Source: Anaerolineae bacterium
GTDB taxonomy: Bacteria > Chloroflexota > Anaerolineae > Promineifilales > Promineifilaceae
Assembly (NCBI GenBank): GCA_028277515.1
Contig: JANQGC010000109.1
Span: forward strand, 1-5,660
Reading direction: 5' to 3'
DNA length: 5,660 nucleotides
Below are positions 1-5,149 of this stretch, piece by piece. The notes under the pieces were generated by a model. That model was not told where the DNA came from, made no database searches, and was given only the letters and a program-made list of their open reading frames with translations. Each line of letters starts with the position of its first letter. Position 1 is the first letter of the stretch. The position numbers and the translations under genes are program-made.

Positions 1-1
1 C

Positions 2-292
2 ATCCTCCAGGCCGTGCCTGAATACCTGGAAATCATCCCCCCGGATATTAGCAAGGGCAAAGGTCTGCAATGGCTGCTCGATCATATGGGAATCGATCCC
101 CGGTCCGTATTGGCCATTGGGGACGGAGAAAACGACATCGAAATGCTGCGGCTGGCCGGAATCGGCGTGGCTATGGGCAGCGCCGGGCCTCAGGTGCGTG
201 AGGCAGCCGATGTTGTTGTCGGCCATCATGACGAGGGCGGGGTGGCCGAAGCGTTGCAGCGATTTGTATTAGACGCCCGCATTTGCAAATAA
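2..292 (+). CDS. Cof-type HAD-superfamily hydrolase, C-terminal part (5' end outside window)
   Basis: The reading frame is open from base 2 to a TAA at 290-292 and encodes the last 96 residues of the protein; a GTG at 14 is internal to the frame and is unlikely to be the start. Two HAD phosphatase motifs are visible. Motif III is the lysine in ISKGKG (residue 18 of the visible part). Motif IV is GDGENDIEML (residues 40-49), whose D41 and D45 are the usual Mg2+ ligands. The following GVAMGSA and the ADVVV-EGGVAEAL ending are typical of the Cof/HAD-IIB branch, cytosolic enzymes that dephosphorylate sugar phosphates, flavin precursors or other small phosphoesters. The nucleophile motif DxD and the substrate-specifying cap lie upstream of the window, so the substrate cannot be predicted. 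The family call is firm; no gene symbol is justified. Confidence 0.88.
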   Translation: MLQAVPEYLEIIPPDISKGKGLQWLLDHMGIDPRSVLAIGDGENDIEMLRLAGIGVAMGSAGPQVREAADVVVGHHDEGGVAEALQRFVLDARICK

Positions 293-306
293 GTGACTGT
301 CACTTA
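290..306. promoter_or_regulatory. 17-bp perfect palindrome TAAGTGACTGTCACTTA overlapping the HAD stop codon
   Basis: Eight-base arms mirror each other around T298, and the TAA stop of the upstream gene forms the left edge. With a one-base centre it looks more like a protein-binding dyad than an RNA hairpin, although a 6-bp stem with a 3-nt loop is possible. No T-tract follows, so a classical terminator is unlikely. The same core, GTGAC-N-GTCAC, recurs 47 bp downstream. The function is not known; it could be an operator or a copy of a short dispersed repeat. Confidence 0.5.
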
Positions 307-339
307 AATCGCCACGATCTCTCTTGGTAGAAGTAAAAA

Positions 340-350
340 GTGACCGTCAC
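340..350. promoter_or_regulatory. Second GTGAC-C-GTCAC palindrome
   Basis: A perfect 11-bp dyad (GTGAC, C345, GTCAC) repeats the core of the palindrome at 290-306 with a different centre base. The centre-to-centre distance is 47 bp. Two copies of one dyad in a 211-bp convergent gap are unlikely by chance. No gene starts nearby on either strand, so promoter control is not the obvious role; a dispersed repeat or a nucleoid or regulator binding site remain possible. Confidence 0.45.
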
Positions 351-357
351 ATTATGA

Positions 358-471
358 ATTAGAAAACAATTGCACAGAAATTTGACAACTTTTCACTTGA
401 TATATAGGGAAACCATTTAACAAAAAGTTGTCAAATTTTAGATAATACAATAGTTAATAGTGCAATCTAAT
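358..471. repeat. AT-rich nested inverted repeat with perfect 16-bp arms
   Basis: AAATTTGACAACTTTT at 378-393 is exactly complementary in reverse to AAAAGTTGTCAAATTT at 423-438, separated by 29 bases. Outside this core, ATTGCAC at 369-375 pairs with GTGCAAT at 460-466, and ATTAG at 358-362 pairs with CTAAT at 467-471, so the dyad extends in steps over about 114 bp. It lies between the convergent ends of the HAD and helicase genes. It could fold into a long AT-rich hairpin that acts as a bidirectional terminator, or be a small MITE-like element. The low GC contrasts with both flanking genes. The repeat is seen directly; its role is inferred. Confidence 0.6.
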
Positions 472-503
472 CAACCCTTATTAACCATTGCGCCTGTTTA
501 GAT

Positions 504-1775
504 CTAACGACTTGAATTGGAACGCCGGCCGTATTTTCGCGACCGGTAACCATTCCTTCCGGACCGGTTTCGGCCGTTACCACCCCGCTTCCCAGAATAG
601 CCTTTGCGCCGGCCATTGCCATTGTTGGATTGCAGCGCCGTATCCGGGTTAAAGTCGCCATAATTAAATTCAGCCAGGCGGCGCTGTTCAATCGGTTTGC
701 CCAACGTCCGCTCAATATCCCGTTTCAAGCCCACATCCTCCGGCGTCGCGAAAGTAAATGCTTTGCCGGATTCCTCCGCACGACCTGTGCGGCCGATGCG
801 GTGCGTATAAGCATCCACCGTGTCCGGCATATCATAATTGATCACATGAGAAATATCGGCCACGTCAATGCCCCTTGCGGCAATATCCGTCGCCACCAGG
901 ATGTCATACTTGCCATTACGGAAGCCATCAATCGCCTTCTGCCTTTTATTTTGTGACATATTGCCCTGCAAAGCAGAAGCACGATGCCCCTTCTTCTCCA
1001 GGTCACGCGCCAGGAAACGAGCACGCCGTTTGGTGCGCGTGAAAACCAATACCCGCCCCGTCGACGTTTGATCCAACATGGCCAGCAGCAGATTCTTTTT
1101 CATTTTGTTGGTCACCGGATACAAGGCATGAGAAACCGTCTTCGCCGGAGCAATCATCCCAATCTGAACGGTGATCGGATCTTTTAAGATCTGTTGCGAA
1201 AGCCGGCGATTATCAGGAGGCATGGTCGCCGAGAAGAAGAGCGTCTGTCGTCGCTTGGGCAGCAGCTTGAGGATGCGCTTGATATCCGGCAGAAAACCCA
1301 TGTCACACATACGGTCAGCCTCATCAAGGACCAACACCTCAATATGGGAAAAATTGATATACCCTTCGCCGGCCAAATCCAGCAGCCGCCCCGGACAGGC
1401 CACGACAACTTCAACGCCGCGCGCTAATGCTTTAATCTGCTTCCCTTTGCCCACACCGCCGTAAACGGCCGTGCTGCGTACGCGTGTATGGCGGCCGAGA
1501 TCAACAAAGGTCTGGTGGATCTGCTCCGCCAGTTCGCGGGTGGGGGCGACAATCAGAGCACGGGTTTGACGCAGCTTACCCTGGGTCAGGCGCTGCAAGA
1601 TGGGCAAGGCAAAAGCGGCCGTTTTTCCCGTGCCGGTCTGGGCCAGGCCCATCAGGTCACCGCCATCCAACACATGGGGGATCGCTTGTTCCTGGATGGG
1701 GGTCGGCTCCAGCCAACCCGATTCCTTGATCCCGGCCATCAGGCGCGGGTCAAGGTTGAAATCTTGAAAATTCAC
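504..1775 (-). CDS. rhlE: DEAD-box ATP-dependent RNA helicase, RhlE-like
   Basis: ATP-dependent RNA unwinding enzyme of the cytosol; RhlE-type proteins act in ribosome assembly, RNA turnover and growth in the cold. All helicase motifs are present, numbered from the GTG start: Q motif around F3 and PTPIQ (24-28), motif I AQTGTGKT (45-52), Ia PTREL (78-82), Ib CPGR (127-130, where the family normally has TPGR), II DEAD (151-154), III SAT (182-184), IV VLVFTRTK (242-249), V ATDIAARGID (295-304) and VI HRIGRTGR (325-332). The last 40 residues are a basic Gly/Asn/Arg/Ser tail, probably RNA-binding. The protein is 423 residues, normal for short RhlE forms. I chose GTG at 1773-1775 because AGGAGA lies 7 bases upstream and the family begins with a VNFQDF-like sequence; an ATG 17 codons further upstream adds only unmatched residues and lacks this spacing. 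It is a single-gene unit. The symbol is a family-level assignment. Confidence 0.95.
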   Translation of the reverse strand: MNFQDFNLDPRLMAGIKESGWLEPTPIQEQAIPHVLDGGDLMGLAQTGTGKTAAFALPILQRLTQGKLRQTRALIVAPTRELAEQIHQTFVDLGRHTRVRSTAVYGGVGKGKQIKALARGVEVVVACPGRLLDLAGEGYINFSHIEVLVLDEADRMCDMGFLPDIKRILKLLPKRRQTLFFSATMPPDNRRLSQQILKDPITVQIGMIAPAKTVSHALYPVTNKMKKNLLLAMLDQTSTGRVLVFTRTKRRARFLARDLEKKGHRASALQGNMSQNKRQKAIDGFRNGKYDILVATDIAARGIDVADISHVINYDMPDTVDAYTHRIGRTGRAEESGKAFTFATPEDVGLKRDIERTLGKPIEQRRLAEFNYGDFNPDTALQSNNGNGRRKGYSGKRGGNGRNRSGRNGYRSRKYGRRSNSSR

Positions 1776-1782
1776 TAAAAGT

Positions 1783-1787
1783 CTCCT
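1783..1787 (-). promoter_or_regulatory. Shine-Dalgarno (AGGAG) that fixes the helicase GTG start
   Basis: On the minus strand the sequence reads AAGGAGACTTTTAGTG, a strong ribosome-binding site about 7 bases before the GTG. It lies inside the longer ATG-initiated frame, which argues for the GTG as the real start. Confidence 0.75.
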
Positions 1788-1925
1788 TGACTTACTGGAG
1801 CCAAGTCGCACTCTTAGCCCGATCATTCATGCAGCATCACGGCCGTATATCCAGGCCATCTGCTTCCTTAAATAAATTGTGCAACCAGTTTAGCGGGAAC
1901 GCCGGTGCGGCCGACACAAGGTCCA

Positions 1926-1954
1926 ATTATGCTGCCAGTGCCAATTTAATACAA
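1926..1954 (-). promoter_or_regulatory. Possible helicase promoter (weak -35, good -10)
   Basis: On the minus strand CATAAT (1926-1931, five of six bases of TATAAT) lies 17 bases after TTGTAT (1949-1954, only three of six matches). Transcription would start near 1919 and give a leader of about 144 nt before the GTG. Long leaders are common on cold-induced helicase genes, but I see no recognised cold-shock element here. This is a weak call based on spacing and the -10. Confidence 0.25.
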
Positions 1955-2158
1955 ATTCATTCATTCCTGGATAACAAATTAGACCCTTAACGGGCCACGA
2001 TATCCCCTGGTGGCATAGAAAGATGGCGCACTATTGTGGCTTACAAAGACTGTATCGTAACGGCGATTACCAAAGATTGTACCCCCTAAATCTCTAATTT
2101 CAGCAGGTGTTTTTAGCCAGCTTTCGGTTTCTGTTCTATGAGGAAAGAAATACCAGTT

Positions 2159-2247
2159 TGTCATCCTGAACGCAGCTTGCGGAGTGAAGGATCTTAGCGT
2201 TCTCAACATAATGATGCATAAGATGCCTCGACAAGCTCGGCATGACA
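2159..2247. repeat. REP/MITE-like palindromic element with TGTCAT/ATGACA ends
   Basis: The 89-bp element has inverted ends TGTCAT (2159-2164) and ATGACA (2242-2247). It contains two hairpins: ATCCT (2163-2167) with AGGAT (2188-2192) around a CGCA-GCT-TGCG core, and ATGCC (2223-2227) with GGCAT (2239-2243), where CGA and TCG also pair if one T is bulged. ATCTTA (2191-2196) and TAAGAT (2219-2224) form an inner dyad. Read outward, both halves follow one pattern, TGTCAT-S-CYGA, so the halves look like two copies of one unit facing each other. Elements of the form 'TGTCAT-CTGAGC-GAAGGATCT' are, from general experience, scattered through many bacterial genomes. It sits just 3' of the YIP1 gene, where it could also end transcription. 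Confidence 0.7.
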
Positions 2248-2274
2248 TATGCAACAATACTTTCTTGTTGGTAC

Positions 2275-2853
2275 TTAGAGGCCCAACGCGCCCCCAACGG
2301 CCGACGCGCCAAAACCCAGCAAACCAATAATGGCTGCACCGATGGCCGTGATCACAAACAAGGCCAGCCAGCCGGCCACGACTGTAACGATCGTTTGTCC
2401 CCAGCTCAGATCGAGCGCTTCTTTCGCGGCAACAAACCAGGCAACAATCAGTAAAATGAAAGCGATAAGCAGCACTGGGGCAATGACACATGTAAGCACG
2501 GCAGATATCGCTCCCAGAATTCCGAGAAGTCCGACTGCCTGCCACACGTAAGCCAGGCCCAGCGTGCGCACCAGTTCCTCAAACGTGACCTCGGCGTCAT
2601 AAAACGTGCGCCCGGCCCAGTTGACAACGAACGCAGCAACGGCAAAACCAATCACAGCAACAATGGTGCCGATGACCGCACCAACCAGCCAGTTAACAAT
2701 ACTCCCAGCTTGTGCTTGTGCGCCAATCTGATTTAGAAAAGCGATCACAACCACAAGGATCCAGGCAGTTGAGGTAAATGAAGGGTCGTTTTCAACTTCA
2801 GCATAAACGCCCTTGCGGAACGTTAACGCGCCAATGATACGATTAACAAGCAT
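2275..2853 (-). CDS. YIP1-family integral membrane protein
   Basis: A 192-residue hydrophobic protein whose N-terminal pattern (RIIGALTFRKGVYAEVENDP, then a helix beginning near T27) matches the bacterial YIP1 domain: a short cytoplasmic segment with a Tyr-Glu-Val-Glu-Asp-Pro-like motif, followed by four or five membrane helices. Likely helices are residues 28-44, 52-78, 105-120, 122-143 and 154-180. The loop around 79-104 (GRTFYDAEVTFEELVRTLGL) is the conserved amphipathic part of the family, in which the 'TF-EL-R-LG-A' pattern recurs. Bacterial YIP1 proteins are membrane proteins of unknown function, sometimes suggested to shape or traffic membranes by analogy with yeast Yip1. The ATG at 2851-2853 has an excellent AAGGAGG at 2860-2866, six bases upstream. 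It is a single-gene unit divergent from the LPMO gene. The family call is good; no function can be assigned. Confidence 0.82.
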   Translation of the reverse strand: MLVNRIIGALTFRKGVYAEVENDPSFTSTAWILVVVIAFLNQIGAQAQAGSIVNWLVGAVIGTIVAVIGFAVAAFVVNWAGRTFYDAEVTFEELVRTLGLAYVWQAVGLLGILGAISAVLTCVIAPVLLIAFILLIVAWFVAAKEALDLSWGQTIVTVVAGWLALFVITAIGAAIIGLLGFGASAVGGALGL

Positions 2854-2875
2854 GGTAAACCTCCTTGCCGGCGCA

Positions 2876-2893
2876 TGTCACAGTTAAATGACA
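2876..2893. promoter_or_regulatory. TGTCA-N8-TGACA dyad in the YIP1 leader
   Basis: Five-base arms TGTCA (2876-2880) and TGACA (2889-2893) are perfectly inverted around eight bases. The dyad lies in the expected 5' leader of the YIP1 transcript, between its -10 and its RBS. It could be a repressor site or a small leader hairpin. Arms this short can arise by chance. Confidence 0.3.
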
Positions 2894-2908
2894 GGTACCT
2901 TATAAAAG

Positions 2909-2931
2909 TCGCCAATAATATGGCGATTATA
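2909..2931 (-). promoter_or_regulatory. YIP1 promoter -10 adjoining a perfect TCGCCA-N6-TGGCGA operator-like dyad
   Basis: On the minus strand a perfect TATAAT (2926-2931) is followed immediately by TCGCCATATTATTGGCGA (2909-2926), a dyad with 6-bp perfect arms that shares one base with the -10. No good -35 is seen at 17 bases, as expected of a promoter that needs an activator or has relaxed recognition. Transcription would begin near 2919, inside the dyad, giving a leader of about 65 nt. A protein bound there would block initiation, so the arrangement suggests repression; the regulator is unknown. Confidence 0.5.
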
Positions 2932-3036
2932 CCGGAAAAAAGAGTAATAGGAATAGTATGAAATGATGGGTAGCTGATAAGGTTATTCGCACGGCCGTTG
3001 GCATGATGTTAATTTAGGGGTGGAAGAGGAAAACAA

Positions 3037-3858
3037 ATGGCTTTATTGAAAAAACAACGGTGGCTTGTTGCCGTCAGCATTCTTGTTATTGCTGCCGGCA
3101 TACTCATTATTCAACAAGCGTTAGCACACGGTTCAATTGAAACACCTATTAGCCGCGTCTATAACTGTTATTTAGAGGGACCGGAAAACCCGCAGTCAGC
3201 CGCCTGTCAGGCCGTTGTTGCTGTGGGTGGCAAGCAGCCGCTTTATGACTGGAACGCTGTAAATCGGCTGGCCGGTGGTAATCATCGGGCCATCATTCCT
3301 GATGGACAACTGTGCAGCGCAGGCAATGAAAAATATAAAGGGCTTGATCTCGCGCGAGATGATTGGCCTACCCAAACGATGACAGGTGATGCCAACGGCA
3401 ATTATGAGTTTGTTTATTATGCAACGGCACCCCACAGCACCGCCTATTTTGAGTTTTATGTAACCAAAGACGGTTACGATCCTCTGCAGCCGCTTAAATG
3501 GTCAGACCTGGAAAACGAACCATTTTGCAGGATCACCAGTGTGACATTGCAAAACGGCCGTTACAAAATGACATGTCCCTTACCGCAAAATAAAAGCGGT
3601 AAACATGTTATCTACAATATCTGGCAACGTGATGACAGCGATGAAGCCTTTTACGCCTGTTCTGATGTCCAGTTCGATAGTAGCCTGCCACCTACCCCAA
3701 CCATCACCTCTACCTCCCCACCATCTACTGCTTCGGCCACTTCTGCACCACCTACCGCTACAGCCACTCCTCCACCACCTTCTGCGACCGCTACTCTTCC
3801 ACCTGGCCCAAGCGATCATATGATATATTTCGCAGTTTTACTTTACGAGCGCCCCTAA
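3037..3858 (+). CDS. Secreted AA10 lytic polysaccharide monooxygenase (chitin/cellulose-active LPMO)
   Basis: Copper enzyme that oxidatively cleaves crystalline chitin or cellulose outside the cell. Residues 1-30 are a Sec signal peptide (KKQR, hydrophobic core 10-25, cleavage after ALA), leaving H31 as the mature N-terminus. H31 and H133 (in ATAPHST) form the histidine brace, F205 (in EAFYACSDV) is the axial residue, and A131 and W196 match conserved AA10 active-site positions. Further family blocks are LYDWNAV (69-75), IPDGQLCSAG (87-96), YVTKDGYDP (141-149), LKWSDLE (153-159) and GKHVIYNIWQRDDS (188-201). Six cysteines (44, 57, 93, 164, 180, 208) can form three disulfides, probably 44-57, 93-208 and 164-180. 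The pattern is nearer the actinobacterial CelS2-like group than compact CBP21, but chitin against cellulose cannot be decided by eye. A Ser/Thr/Pro/Ala linker (218-256) leads to a short tail, MIYFAVLLYERP, in place of a carbohydrate-binding module. AGAGGA at 3025-3030 is the RBS. It is a lone gene with no glycosidase neighbour in view. Confidence 0.95.
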   Translation: MALLKKQRWLVAVSILVIAAGILIIQQALAHGSIETPISRVYNCYLEGPENPQSAACQAVVAVGGKQPLYDWNAVNRLAGGNHRAIIPDGQLCSAGNEKYKGLDLARDDWPTQTMTGDANGNYEFVYYATAPHSTAYFEFYVTKDGYDPLQPLKWSDLENEPFCRITSVTLQNGRYKMTCPLPQNKSGKHVIYNIWQRDDSDEAFYACSDVQFDSSLPPTPTITSTSPPSTASATSAPPTATATPPPPSATATLPPGPSDHMIYFAVLLYERP

Positions 3859-3880
3859 TTAACTTCACGTTTGTAGTTCT

Positions 3881-3895
3881 CTCAGGTCCCCTGAG
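3881..3895. terminator. Short hairpin between convergent LPMO and reductase genes
   Basis: CTCAGG (3881-3886) pairs with CCTGAG (3890-3895) across a 3-nt loop, 23 bases after the LPMO stop. It lies in the 97-bp gap where both convergent transcripts must end, so a bidirectional terminator is plausible. There is no clear T-tract on either side, so its strength is doubtful. Confidence 0.35.
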
Positions 3896-3955
3896 TTATC
3901 CAGGAACAACCATCCAGAAATATGCCAAAATTGCTTTCGGCACAAATCAGGCAAA

Positions 3956-4786
3956 TTATGTTACGACATCATACGACACAAACAACTGCCCCAACCCGTT
4001 CAGAGCCGCGCTGTCCCAGTAGATTGCATTCAATGTCAAATCCTGCGCCGGCTGCAGCAATTCCCCCTCCACAACCGACGAAAAAGGCTTGCCGCCCAGC
4101 AGGCGATTTGCATGGGTCAAATAGAACCGGTCAAGCACCTTGCCCTTAAGCAGCAGGTGTGAAACCTTCGGCCCCGTCGCTGAATAAACCGTGCGATAGC
4201 CTAATTCACCCATGCGCCCGGCCATCAACCGGCCGTCAACACCATTCTCCCCGGCTTCAACAACCTTGCAGGGCTTCGACTTCAATTCAGCCACGCGATC
4301 CGGGTCGGCATCTTCCGTGGTGAAAATAACCACCTCACGTCCCCCGGCCATCAGCACATCGGGAACCGGAAAATTCAAACTGCGGCTGATGATGGCGATG
4401 TCCGGATGCTCTTTTAACCCACGCTCCTTGCGCCAATCGCGCAGGTCGGCGTAGCGCGGATCATCCACTTCTAGAATTTCCTGCGCACGGCCGTCTGCCC
4501 AATCACGCAAATAGCGCCCACTGCTGATAATCAAATCAGCCTGCGCCGCCAGTTCCTGGAACAGACGCCAGTCACGGTCGTTGGCCGTAGCCTTAGGAAC
4601 CTTCATGCCATCCTTTTCAGGGTGGGGGATGGCGATCCGGCCGTCGATACTGACCACAAAATTAGTGTAAATATAAGGCTTGCCCGACTCCTTCCCGAAG
4701 CGGCGCAAATCATGAGCCAGGTAAAGCCCTTGCAGCGGCCGTTCCGCCGCAGGCAATGGATAAAGTTGCGTAACCATCTCGCTCAT
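3956..4786 (-). CDS. Stand-alone RibD C-terminal-domain (DHFR-fold) reductase
   Basis: A 276-residue cytosolic NAD(P)H-dependent reductase of the RibD_C family, whose best-known member reduces the ribosylamino-pyrimidine in riboflavin synthesis. The family signature is clear at KPYIYTNFVVSIDGRIA (36-52), followed by an ND-D block (69-72), the QADLIISSGRYLRD cofactor-proximal segment (82-95), a second strand-turn HPDIAIISRS (127-136), and LGYRTVYSATGPKVSHLLL (195-213) with KVLDRFYLTHANRLLGG (216-232). The usual EGG motif of this last region is replaced by ATG (203-205), and there is no deaminase domain or other rib gene nearby. It also carries a roughly 35-residue N-terminal extension and an Asp/Arg-rich insert near 95-126. 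It may therefore act on a different pterin, pyrimidine or related substrate. The ATG at 4784-4786 follows AAGGAG (4796-4801) by 9 bases; an ATG just 1 base from the RBS is out of frame. The family call is good; the substrate is open. Confidence 0.85.
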   Translation of the reverse strand: MSEMVTQLYPLPAAERPLQGLYLAHDLRRFGKESGKPYIYTNFVVSIDGRIAIPHPEKDGMKVPKATANDRDWRLFQELAAQADLIISSGRYLRDWADGRAQEILEVDDPRYADLRDWRKERGLKEHPDIAIISRSLNFPVPDVLMAGGREVVIFTTEDADPDRVAELKSKPCKVVEAGENGVDGRLMAGRMGELGYRTVYSATGPKVSHLLLKGKVLDRFYLTHANRLLGGKPFSSVVEGELLQPAQDLTLNAIYWDSAALNGLGQLFVSYDVVT

Positions 4787-5004
4787 ACAACCATTCTCCT
4801 TAAAAACATCACAATCTCTATCTCAATCTCACAATTTCGTCACCACCGATGCCAAAAACAGTCGCCCCAACAAACTGCTCCGTATCATAATCAACAAGGA
4901 AAATACCCTGACTACATGAATTTGATGCAATCAACCGGGGGACATCTTACGTTTCCTAAGGAATCCTTACTGAAGAAAAACCCAACACTTTTGCGGATCG
5001 GCCG

Positions 5005-5023
5005 TATAATGATTATCATTGTC
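5005..5023 (+). promoter_or_regulatory. Fur-family-like box overlapping a TATAAT -10
   Basis: ATAATGATTATCATTGTC (5006-5023) matches 16 of 18 positions of the classical Fur box half-sites GATAATGAT/ATCATTATC, and its core AATGAT-T-ATCATT (5008-5020) is a perfect palindrome. The 7-1-7 form TGATAAT-N-ATTATCA is matched at 12 of 14 positions. TATAAT (5005-5010) lies inside the box, so a bound repressor would block RNA polymerase at a promoter reading toward the gene at 5150, with a leader of about 130 nt. There is no obvious -35 at the standard spacing. Fur (iron), PerR (peroxide) and Zur (zinc) boxes resemble one another, so the metal is uncertain. Confidence 0.5.
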
Positions 5024-5046
5024 GGGGTTATACACCAAAATTTTCA

Positions 5047-5063
5047 ATAGGAAAAAGTCCTAT
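5047..5063 (+). other. Small perfect hairpin in the leader of the surface-protein gene
   Basis: ATAGGA (5047-5052) and TCCTAT (5058-5063) form a perfect 6-bp stem with a 5-nt AAAAG loop. It lies downstream of the presumed -10, so it would be in the untranslated leader. No T-tract follows. It could stabilise the mRNA or bind a protein; the role is unknown. Confidence 0.35.
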
Positions 5064-5149
5064 CATACGGGCTAAATCGACAAACTAAGGGATGACAAGG
5101 GAGCTAATCACCATAAATATATGGATAATGTAAGAGGACAGTCGCGATC

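Larger units (their letters stand above)
1788..2274. other. Intergenic region with no convincing gene
   Basis: This gap of nearly 490 bases separates the helicase start from the YIP1 stop. It contains the presumed helicase leader and promoter (1788-1954), a stretch at 1980-2110 in which I recognise nothing apart from a small GTAA/TTAC dyad, and the REP/MITE-like repeat at 2159-2247. A minus-strand frame stays open from inside the YIP1 gene through the repeat to 1979, but its translation is arginine- and cysteine-rich out-of-frame sequence with no family resemblance, so I do not call it a gene. Confidence 0.5.
4787..5149. other. Divergent intergenic region and leader of the downstream surface-protein gene
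   Basis: This stretch of about 360 bases separates the divergently transcribed reductase and surface-protein genes. The part near the reductase (4802-4840) is a pyrimidine-rich run of CAATCTC-like units on the plus strand. The part from 4980 onward carries the Fur-like box on a -10 (5005-5023), a small hairpin (5047-5063) and the RBS AGAGGA (5133-5138). A plus-strand frame running from within the reductase gene to 5050 is antisense sequence, not a gene. I recognise no riboswitch class in the leader. Confidence 0.5.

Noticed and set aside
382..406. TTGACA at 382 with TATATA at 401 as a plus-strand promoter
   Set aside because: The spacing is only 13 bases, no gene follows on the plus strand, and the TTGACA is part of the inverted-repeat arm.
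1776..1826. Upstream ATG (1824-1826) as the helicase start
   Set aside because: The extra 17 residues do not match the family, and the strong Shine-Dalgarno at 1783-1787 is placed for the GTG at 1773-1775.
1979..2545. Long minus-strand open frame through the YIP1 3' half, the repeat and the intergenic gap
   Set aside because: It overlaps the well-supported YIP1 gene in another frame, passes through a palindromic repeat, and its translation shows no family pattern and has no suitable RBS.
4622..5050. Plus-strand 142-codon open frame
   Set aside because: Its first part is antisense to the conserved start of the reductase gene and its second part covers the leader and Fur-like box; no domain or RBS is seen.
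5020..5149. Possible riboswitch (for example c-di-GMP type) in the leader of the surface-protein gene
   Set aside because: The conserved core bases of the classes I know are absent; only a simple 6-bp hairpin is supported.
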